Made by a program: the position numbers and the translations under genes. A DNA stretch of 64,000 nucleotides, taken from contig CM037783.1 in the NCBI GenBank assembly GCA_021229015.1, positions 54,921,311 through 54,985,310 on the forward strand. The letters run 5' to 3'. Below the pieces are notes generated by a model that was not told the origin of the DNA, made no database searches, and worked only from the letters and a program-made list of their open reading frames with translations. This DNA comes from Solen grandis. Taxonomy: Eukaryota; Mollusca; Bivalvia; Adapedonta; Solenidae. Shown piece by piece: positions 55,876-64,000 of this stretch. Every line of letters begins with the position of its first letter. Position 1 is the stretch's first letter.

Positions 55876-55913
<38 letters not shown>

Positions 55914-56322
55914 ATTAGTTTACATCAGAAAATTAAGTTTTATGGTTGTAAAACACCATTTACAAAATTATATGAAAATATGGTTGTTATGTAAAAAGGT
56001 CAGTATTTTCAGTTTGAAATTGTCTTCTCCTCTTAAAGCAAATTAACCCTCTGAGAGGTGACATTGTATGCAATTTATGATAAGTTGCATTAAATCAAAA
56101 TGAAAATGAGCTTCCTTTATATTGCAAATGTGTTATGTACCCACCAACACTCCCATGTGAATAAAGTTTGGGTTCAAGGATATAAAATGATATGTCCATT
56201 TGTCTATCCATTTGTCTGTGACTCTCAATGTTGTAATTCTTTATATGTGTTACCCTCTAACATTAGAGCTTATACGTTATACACAGTTTTCATAGGACCG
56301 ATGGTGTCCCATTGTCTTTTTT
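54674..56322 (+). other. SPIDR 3' UTR and downstream, simple repeats
   Basis: aataaa at about 54998 is a candidate polyadenylation signal. Contains a (TA)n tract with a TG lead (about 55609-55660) and (CT)n at about 55878-55911. No exon seen on the minus strand for the secreted-protein gene. Confidence 0.45.
55612..55660 (+). repeat. (TA)n microsatellite
   Basis: About 22 TA repeats after a short TG run. Confidence 0.9.
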
Positions 56323-56422
56323 NNNNNNNNNNNNNNNNNNNNNNNNNNNNNNNNNNNNNNNNNNNNNNNNNNNNNNNNNNNNNNNNNNNNNNNNNNNNNN
56401 NNNNNNNNNNNNNNNNNNNNNN
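56323..56422. other. Assembly gap (100 N)
   Basis: 100 N; may hide a 3' exon of the minus-strand secreted-protein gene. Confidence 0.98.
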
Positions 56423-56645
56423 AATATTCAATTTTTACTAACTACGTGTGCGTCCGCAAAATGGCGAGAACTCATAATGATAAGGCGAACAGCCTGAAAT
56501 ATTGAACTATCGTGAGCACCTTAGATTTTAAATGTCTTACGGCCATAATTGAATACTTTTATGAACAATTCTGAACACTATTATAACTTAAAAATAGTAT
56601 ATAATCTTAAGAAGATGTTTAATTGAACGAATAAATGTCACTTAC

Positions 56646-56790
56646 TGGCAACACATTCTCCAATCGATGGAGAGTAACTGTATCCCGGGTCGCACTTGCA
56701 AACACCCTCGTAACAGCCGCTGTTTATAATGCTACAAATAGTAGCAGCGTTGCAGGTTTTATTGATGAATAGCCCCGGTGCGTATGTATC
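56646..56790 (-). CDS. Secreted protein exon 2 (EGF/EB-like)
   Basis: Six to eight cysteines in about 48 residues, with 'CYEGVCKCDPGYSYSPS' spacing; ends 'GECVA' then donor 'gtaagt'. Confidence 0.65.
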
Positions 56791-57415
56791 CTATAATAAA
56801 TATAGTGTAGCTCGGTAATGGGATAATAACGTGAAAAAAAGTCTAGAAATTCCCCTGAAACTATCATGATGAGAGGAAAAAACACGTGACTTTCATAATA
56901 CCAATTCCTTTTGCATTAATATGAGTTTTGATTATTAGTAATTTTCCAATAACAACTTTTTGCAGTCTTGAATTGTAAGACCCATGTATATTTCAAATTT
57001 TGGTAAAAAGTTTTTTTACAGAAGTTATTTAATAATGTCAACTTTTCAAATCGTATGTATATTTTCATTGTACTATTAGCTTCTTCTCCATTTATCCATA
57101 GATGAGATACATTACCAAATCCATCCCTCCATAGATAACTCCACAGTCAGCAGGCAGCACGCTAGTATCCTCCGAACCGTTCACAACCCGGCACGACTGA
57201 TTGCCCGGATGATACAAAAACGAGGAGCAGATCTCAGAGTGAGCACAAAGCATGCCACACTGAATACTGTTAGGAACATCTCCAACCTCTTCAATCATGA
57301 GTCCATAGCTGTGATCGCACGTGAACGTCGTCTTAAAGTAAGTCCCATTCAAAGTTGCAAAACTGACGGCTGCGCATAAAATGCCCACAAGCAGAATTAT
57401 TTCCGGACGATACAT
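56646..57415 (-). CDS. Secreted Apple/PAN-like and EGF/EB-like protein, 5' part
   Basis: Two exons, 57415-57116 (100 codons) and 56790-56646 (48 codons plus one base), phase 0 junction, donor 'ttg|gtaatg', acceptor 'tattatag'. The start at 57415 gives 'MYRPEIILLVGILCAAVSFA', a clear signal peptide. Then a Cys-rich module 'CDHSYGLMI' through 'CGMLCAHSEICSSFLYH' and 'CRVV' in Apple/PAN style. Exon 2 has an EGF/EB-like module 'CNAATICS..CYEGVCKCDPGY' with a closing 'GECVA'. An extracellular adhesion or immune-type protein is plausible. 'tttaacacag' 3 nt before the ATG suggests a 5' UTR intron. The gene continues past a donor at 56645 towards the N gap; later exons not seen. Confidence 0.65.
57116..57415 (-). 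CDS. Secreted protein exon 1 (signal peptide, Apple/PAN-like)
   Basis: 100 codons, phase 0 exit. Hydrophobic core at residues 6-20; Cys pattern C..CGMLC..C..C..C consistent with a PAN fold. Confidence 0.7.
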
Positions 57416-60400
57416 GACCTGTGTTAAAATAATACAAATAAAAATATTCCCCAAATAATTATCTAAAATTATCTAAGTCTGTTTTTTTTAAAAAATTTTT
57501 TTTTAAAATTTTTTTTATTTTTTTTAAGATTACTTATAACATATTTTTTTCAAATCACAATGAATCATGTTTCAAATGCGTGTTAGATTTTTATTTAATA
57601 TACAGCCGATGCTTTTTTTTCTTCATAATTTTCATGAAATACACGTATAGTAGAGTAATTCCTCATTAAAAATAATTTCGAAGATGGTATACACATTTAA
57701 AAACTATCGTTGCAGTTTCCTAATTTTTTTTTTAAATCATTCAGAATTTCATGATTCTTTGTGTTTTGATAGTACAAATGTATATTATCTGATCTACTAA
57801 AATATAAAATAAAAACAGGGGATCAAAAAGTATCTTTTTTTTTCCAGTATACCCTATATAGAAGCAGTTTAGAATGAAATTTCATCTGTGAAAACTAAGT
57901 CTATTATTTTTCTTGAAATTATTTGTAGTTTTTAGTAAATGTTATATCATTACTAGTATTGATGAAACATCAAATGTAATGAAACAAAATGAATTTAGGG
58001 CTTCCTAAGTTTACATCTGTTGCTAAATATTCGTACATAAAACACACCGTTATTTTGGGGGGAAAAAGTACAAACCAACAGTACTTGTTTTAAATTTTAC
58101 AAATCTAAAAAAAAATAGATTTTTCTTATTTTTTCAATGATTACATTAAGGTAGTTATCTATGGATAAAAGCTTAAAAATAAGTCACCAGGCTTAGACAT
58201 TTACAGTTTGTTTGTGGGGAATTTACCTAGGGGAAATCTAACTTTGGAGTAGATAAATACTTATTCATATAAATATTAGTAGGCCTGTATTCCTACTAAA
58301 CCTGTGTACAGGCAAACAAAATTATTTTTAGTAACAATGACCTTGACTTTGTTCTAATCAATCCAAATCTTCCTCTTCCAAAAAGACAACAACAACAACA
58401 AAAAAAAAAAAAAAAAAAAAAAAAAAAACGGGCTAGCGGGTTTTGAATGGCTGTCTGCTTTATATTTGTGAACATGCACGATTTCACATCCAGAATGGGG
58501 TAATGTTCATACTACTGATTTGTTCGAAATTCTTGAACTTGATTGACTTTATTTTATTTCATTGAAATAAATAAGTTTAATGTATATAAACAGAAAAGTG
58601 TGTTGCTACCCAGGATGTATTCTTAAGACTCCGTCCATTTCTACACCGACGGATATGGCCGAGTAGTAATTATATTGTTGTATTACGACGTGATATCGCA
58701 TGATTGTCTCGTGAAACATTAAACCAAATAAACAAAATCTGATAAAAATGTTCTGAAAATAATATAATTATTCTTACAGTATTTAGGAATGTTTATTTAC
58801 TCTGTGTGTGTGTGTGTGTGTGTGTTTTCTACATCTTTCATTAAACAGCTGTTTTAAGCTATATTCGCTAGATTGCGGACCTTGCATTATTAATTCATGT
58901 ACATGTACATGGTTGTCTTAATTATAATCTAAAGTACTTGCATACCAAAGGTGTTAAATCGTTATAATTCCGTATCACATTCCAATCACAGCAAAAAACT
59001 TTTTTTATGAAATGAAGGAAGATAGCTTACTAGTTTTATGTTAATAAATCGCTTTCTAAACAAAATGTGTCTAGACCATAGTTGTTCATACAATAAGGAA
59101 GCTCAGATTCTACACACAGTATTCTCGGTAAAGAAAAAAAAAGGTTTGTTTCGTATACCATTTAAAGTTAAAATTTGCACATGCATATTAATGAGGTAAA
59201 GGGCTAATAAATTATATTAAAGAGAGTACATGTATTACCTTCGGGTCGCAAACAATCCATTATAATATCAATATTTTCATAATCACAAATGCACTCCATA
59301 ATGGTCATTTAATACTCATAAAATATTTCTGAATAAAGTGTACAGTTAAATGAACGAAAAGCAGTAGCGTTACCTCATTCTTGAGATTTTACGTGTCTTT
59401 TTCAAGACGATAATACTTATAAATTACACAGAATGAAAAATGTAAAGAAATAGTAGTAGCAGCAGGAATTGAAGACGCTACTGATATTATTTATGAAATA
59501 GAGTTTTGCTCACCTTTTGAATGTTGGTACCCTCTAGGACGAAAAGACAACTAATAAATTTCAGAGAAAAAAAAAACGTTCCAAATGACAATCTGAAGTT
59601 TTTTTATGTTTAAATATAGGAATATTAATGACCCCCTCGTTGAAATTGATTTTCCTGTATCAATTATTCATACAATGTATCCATCAAATTCAAGCTCCCG
59701 TAGATATTACCGATGATTAGATTATTTAAACTTATATATCATAAACGATGAAAATAATATAAATATTAGCATTGCATTTTACGCAAACAAAGTTGTGTAG
59801 AGTTTGCGGCCGTTGAATAAATAAATGACAAATATCGTCAGTATGTTTGTAAAGGAATAAGTAGGATTCCCCCAAAGGTAAATTTGAACACATTCAAGAG
59901 AGTCTTGAATATTGATAATTACGTGTCAACGTCAAACATCATTTTTTTTATTTTTTTTTTTATTTTTTTTTTTTTTTTTTACTAGTTTACTCTCTGGTCC
60001 AGTGCGCAATATAAGAAGTTTTCGAAAATCAACTGAATAAACAATAAGAACCATTTTCAAATTTTCAAGTTTATTAGCATAATTCAGCAAACACAGTTTG
60101 CCTTCAGACATTTACAAAGTTAGACAATAAACTGATATATAAACAGCAAAAACGTATCAAGGGTATTGAACGAATAATAAAATATTCCTTTATAAATTTT
60201 GATATATTATTTAACTTTTTTTTATTACTAGATACCATAATGGTTTAAAATTTATTTTTGAAGATCATGCTGTATTATTCACATTTTGATGAATGCTATA
60301 ATATCTTGACATAAAAGTAAATTATATTAAGGTCCTATCGGGTATAAATTACATTGTTTACATAATATAATTTCTTTGTTAATTCTATTATGTCTTCCCA

Positions 60401-62171
60401 ATTCAATTTCCAAGTCATGACAATACAATCTAAGGCGAATGACTGTTTTTAATATGAGTCATTATTAAGTTTCATAGGAAGACGTAGTCTCATGATTTTT
60501 TTTATATATATACAATAATTCAATTTTGACGTATGATTTATAGATGCCCCCCAGACATAGATATACTGACTGTTTACTCTTATTTTATGCAAAGAGTATA
60601 AGTAATTTCAAACTCATTCAATAATTTGAGAAAACCAAGTTATGCGACGTCGATCATTATACTATTTCGATGATGGGTTCGCAGATTTAATTACTTTAAT
60701 CAAAATCTTATTGATCTTTATTTTTTTCACCATGCCCCGAAGGCTCGATCTGATCTTACAGAATACCTGTATATGTAAAGTTAACACCCAAATATATAAA
60801 TCTGCTAATAATTCCAATCTTCTCCTCATTAATAAAAATCAATGTTCAATTACTTTTTTCAAAGATACAGCCTAATTTCAATTAACATTTCTTTTAAGAC
60901 CCCATTTTTTTAATATTGATAGATATTATTAATTTGTGCAAACATTCAAATTATTATCAATAATTCAAGATTTTATTCATTTTATCTTTTTAATAAATAT
61001 TAGTTATTATATCATTAGACAAGGAAAGACAACCTGCATATAATATCAAAGAAATTTGATAAAGGCATAGTTAATTATAATTTAAAATAAAGTTTGAATG
61101 CATCATAATGCGTTTCATCATGTCAATCAGTTGATGCCAAACTGAACTAACTTTATCCATAACGCATCTCTTTTTCTGCTTATATAATTTCCTGTATCAT
61201 GTTTTTAATGGTACATTGTCAAAAGAGATCAATTTAGCAGGGTACTTTTTTATGATTCCTATATACATGTAATAATATAAACTAACGTCAGTTCAATATG
61301 CTTAAGAATGATAATAGAAAAGATGAGAAACAATAATAATCCTTTTACCACACTAGGGTTCATACTGAGCCATAGCAAATTAAACAAAATAATGATAATT
61401 CTTAATTTGATAAACATGAAAATTTCTGAATGTTAATGTCTACGTATTTAATGGAATGCTACCTTTTCACAGTTTTCTTATTTTTGTAATCATATTTTTT
61501 TTCATTAAGAGTACTTAACCTCTACCAGAGATGTGAAATCCTTTAATGTAGCTCCGTGCCTCTACCAAGATAACCACGGTACCCTTATGAAACATTAAGA
61601 AATCTTGTTTATCTCCATGATAGGTCATGAGGTCCGAAATGTAGCGGAACCATCTTACCTTAATAAAACACATAATATCATACTACGACCTTCTGATGAT
61701 TCATAATAAAACAAATATCTGAACTTACGTAGGATAATGCGTTGCAATCGAGATATGTCTGATGAAAGTTAACCTCATATAGACGAACTATCAAACAGAA
61801 ACATGTAGGAAAAATAAAAGTCAAAAAAACATATTTGATACCCCCAAACAATCATATAGAAAATTATCGCTCACTGAAATTATTTCAATCACAACTATAC
61901 ATTCGACTGCAATACCAATTTGCACATGCGCAAACGGAATTTAAACCCATTTTAATTTGACATATCAATATATACTCATGCCTTTATAACAGTAATACAT
62001 GTATACAGTACTGAATACTGTCCTGACCCCAGAAAAAAATCTCTGACCGATTTGCAAAAAAAATAAAAAAAATATTTAAAATGGCGGCCATGCACAAGAC
62101 GGAGACTTTAAAAAACCCACAAAGAGTCGCGCTAAGTGTCCAAATGAAACTGTATAAATTACAACAAACGA
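57416..62171. other. Gene-poor AT-rich stretch
   Basis: No exon recognised on either strand. Holds homopolymer tracts (T-rich at 57481-57530 and 59941-59980; A run at 58400-58428 after CAA triplets), (TG)n at about 58804-58825 and a SINE-like fragment near 58630-58735 ('gacggatatggccgagtagt', 'cgtgaaacattaaacc'). Confidence 0.5.
58400..58428 (+). repeat. A29 homopolymer
   Basis: Uninterrupted A run after a CAA tract; likely retroposon tail or slippage-prone site. Confidence 0.9.
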
Positions 62172-62440
62172 GGGGCCGCCGTGGCCGAGCGGTTACAGTC
62201 GTGGACTACAAATCTCTCAGCCCCTCACCGCTGTGGGTTCGAATCCCGGTAGGGACTTAGGATTTTTCATGTGAGGAAGCCTTCCAGCTGGCTTGCGGTA
62301 GGTCGGTGATTCTACCCGGGTACCTCTGTGTACTCGGGGTCTTCCTCCACCTGTAATTAACTGGACGTCGCTATATGATTGAAATACTATCGCAGCGACG
62401 GTAAACCCAAATACAGCAACAATACAACAACAACAACAAA
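62172..62440 (+). repeat. tRNA-derived SINE, full length
   Basis: Head 'gccgccgtggccgagcggtt' (A box) and 'gtgggttcgaatcccggtag' (B box) with Leu/Ser-like spacing, body, then 'ctccacctgtaattaactgg', 'acgtcgctatatgattgaaa', 'tactatcgcagcgacggtaa' and a CAA-repeat tail. The 3' half recurs at 31148-31262. Confidence 0.85.
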
Positions 62441-63231
62441 TGAAATGACAAGGAAAGGAGATCGACGATCCGCGGCGCTGATGCACTCGAGACCGGCATT
62501 GCCAAGAGCACGTGCATGTTTGGGAACAGCTCTTCGTTCATGTCGATCTAAAGTCTCCGGAATCGATGACTGTCGATTGTCCACGGCACGACATCTGGCT
62601 CACTCGTATCTCACTGTCGAATTCTTTTAAATTGCGAACAGCAAGTCTGTTTCAAATGCTCGGTACTCGTATATGGCCTGAGGTGAAGTTGGCAATATAA
62701 GACCCATCAGGAATTAATGTCAGATTAATATCATATTAGTTACTCCTCCTGTTGGAGAAAGTGAACTCGTGGAAACACTATTGTCCGTTTCACTGTCGCT
62801 AAAAACATCAATTGACAATATTTGTTGCCATATTGGATGGCCACGGGGAACACAAGAAAAACAATCGGGTATTAATCAAAATACGTCCAAAGGACAAAGA
62901 ACTTCGAGATTTACTGTAGGTTCTGACTATGCACGAAGATCGTAGGCCTATAGATATGAATTTTGTAATAATTTTCTACGTCAATTCGTTCACAAAGACT
63001 TCGCTTATTAAACGCGGGTAAGGCGACGATTTTTATTGCGTTTATTGCGTTTTTTCATTTCGATTTTTCAAATCAGGCACGACCTTGTCTTCTATGCACG
63101 GTAAGAACGGTAAGGTATTAAACTTATATAGTCTACAACGAATCATCACAAAAGGCATAATTAACGAAGAAATAAATCTAAATGTCAACAGTTTGAACAT
63201 AAAACAAGTCATTTCTCCGGGACATTGTTCG
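62441..63231. other. No recognisable feature
   Basis: Moderate GC, several short frames, none with family features; probably 3' flank or UTR of the PAN gene. Confidence 0.35.
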
Positions 63232-63491
63232 TTACGGAGCACAGTCTCTCTGGTAGAGATCGTAAGAGGCCGAAACCATGTAAGCCTGTGGTTGGGTGAG
63301 GGCTGTGTCCACAGACAGGAAACAGTTACTATTTAGAAGGTTGTACTCAGCAGTGCGGCAGACGAATGACGTCTCGTCAATACAAGCCTGTGTACACTGT
63401 GCAGCGTTCTGAACCGCAAGCAATCGGTTTGAGAACCCACCGATTAGCGCCCCTACATCATGCTGGAAAGTCGTGCCATATGTGGTACAAC
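63232..63491 (-). CDS. PAN-domain secreted protein, last exon
   Basis: Starts after acceptor 'ttattttccag' in phase 1 and ends at TAA 63234-63232, 85 full codons. PAN/Apple pattern is clear: 'LLAVQNAAQCTQACIDETSF', 'VCRTAEYN', 'NCFLSVDTAL' and 'YQRDC'. The motif C...C....F.CR..EYN....C.LS is typical of PAN domains in extracellular proteins and receptors. Upstream exons are beyond the window. It sits about 6 kb upstream of the other PAN-like gene on the same strand, suggesting a tandem family. Confidence 0.75.
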
Positions 63492-64000
63492 CTGGAAAAT
63501 AAAACAACAGCATTACTCAAAAGTGACTATCGCTAATATTCTTGGTTAGGCATGTTTTTAGCCTACCAAAAGTTCATTGACGCAAAATTACAGACCGTTA
63601 TCACCATGGCTGACCCTAACCCTATACCCTACTTAGCAATTAAGGACTAGCAAGAAAACAAACCCAGCAGCTAGACTTGACCATATCACATCTCGCCCTT
63701 TTCTTTTTTTTCTTTTTTTTTTTTTAGAAGCTAGGCTGATCTCAATCCCGTGGATACTCATCCCGCAGAGATCATCCGCCATATACCGATACCGGCGAGT
63801 CTAGTAGATAATATTTCCCAGCAGCGGGGTACCGCTTCCATCTCGTCCTACCATAATTCAAGATAGATACATAGCGCTGAGATGTCCCATCTACACCTTT
63901 TCGTTGCATTCATGAATGGAATCAAAGTCATGACCCCGTGATGTTACGAAACGAACGGAGGCAAAGTCTGTCTCTGGCTAGTTTTTCAGTTCTGCTTGTT
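63492..64000 (-). other. Intron of the PAN gene, no feature seen
   Basis: Contains a pyrimidine tract at about 63690-63725; nothing else recognised. Confidence 0.35.

Noticed and set aside
55762..56046. Frame with a serine-leucine run
   Set aside because: Translation of the (CT)n microsatellite in SPIDR downstream DNA.
58296..58487. Minus-strand frame with a phenylalanine run
   Set aside because: Produced by translating the A29 homopolymer; no other support.
60642..60875. 77-codon frame 'MRRRSLYYFDDGFADLI..'
   Set aside because: AT-rich codon content, no splice context, no recognisable domain.
62172..62260. Possible tRNA-Leu/Ser gene
   Set aside because: The tRNA-like head is followed directly by a SINE body and CAA tail shared with another locus; the cloverleaf is not completed.

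Overview
The window is intron-rich, AT-rich eukaryotic DNA. It is crowded with tRNA-derived SINEs, MITEs and two or three dispersed repeat families whose sequence style (elements ending in a 'gccatc..ggccctcttgttt' motif, elements opening with 'tatacccccgaaacgaag', and the 'ggggactatag.tttgccc' family) I associate with marine bivalve molluscs. A bivalve is my best guess for the host; the species cannot be fixed by reading. Two 100-base runs of N (26201-26300, 56323-56422) mark scaffold gaps, and some repeat blocks look like unpolished long-read sequence.

Host genes, left to right. (1) 1-3711, plus strand: the 3' two exons of GINS3 (PSF3), a subunit of the GINS replication complex. (2) 25724-26337, minus: an exon of a class III nucleotidyl cyclase-like domain, interrupted by an N gap and carrying substitutions at several usual catalytic positions. 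(3) 29856 down to about 26314, minus: a small unrecognised gene of four phase-compatible exons plus a possible terminal exon. (4) 33737-54673, plus: an 18-exon gene whose joined reading frame (2799 nt, 932 residues) I recognise as SPIDR, the scaffolding protein of homologous-recombination repair; every exon junction keeps phase. SPIDR and gene 3 are divergent neighbours. (5) 57415 down to 56646, minus: start of a secreted protein with a signal peptide, an Apple/PAN-like cysteine module and an EGF/EB-like module. (6) 63491 down to 63232, minus: last exon of another PAN-domain secreted protein.

Mobile DNA fills most of the rest. The region 9070-11465 is a large foldback element whose arms are built from a 21-bp motif organised in 63-bp trimers. 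The region 16135-22387 is a Ty3/Gypsy-type LTR retrotransposon with 205-bp LTRs differing at two positions, a 5-bp target duplication, and a broken gag-pol that carries a nested 1.28-kb TIR/palindrome insertion. The region 23425-24965 is a second foldback. The region 30724-32641 is a long-TIR element that contains a SINE tail and a 702-bp internally deleted hAT-like element. SPIDR introns hold two inverted copies of a TTAA-flanked piggyBac-type MITE, two pogo/Tigger-like elements, and an array in which a repeat family has begun to amplify in 196-bp units (50150-51275).

Nothing in the window looks like a bacterial operon, CRISPR array or viral genome. The most unusual structure is the 21-bp-array foldback element. 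The most useful annotation results are the complete SPIDR model and the small divergent gene beside it.
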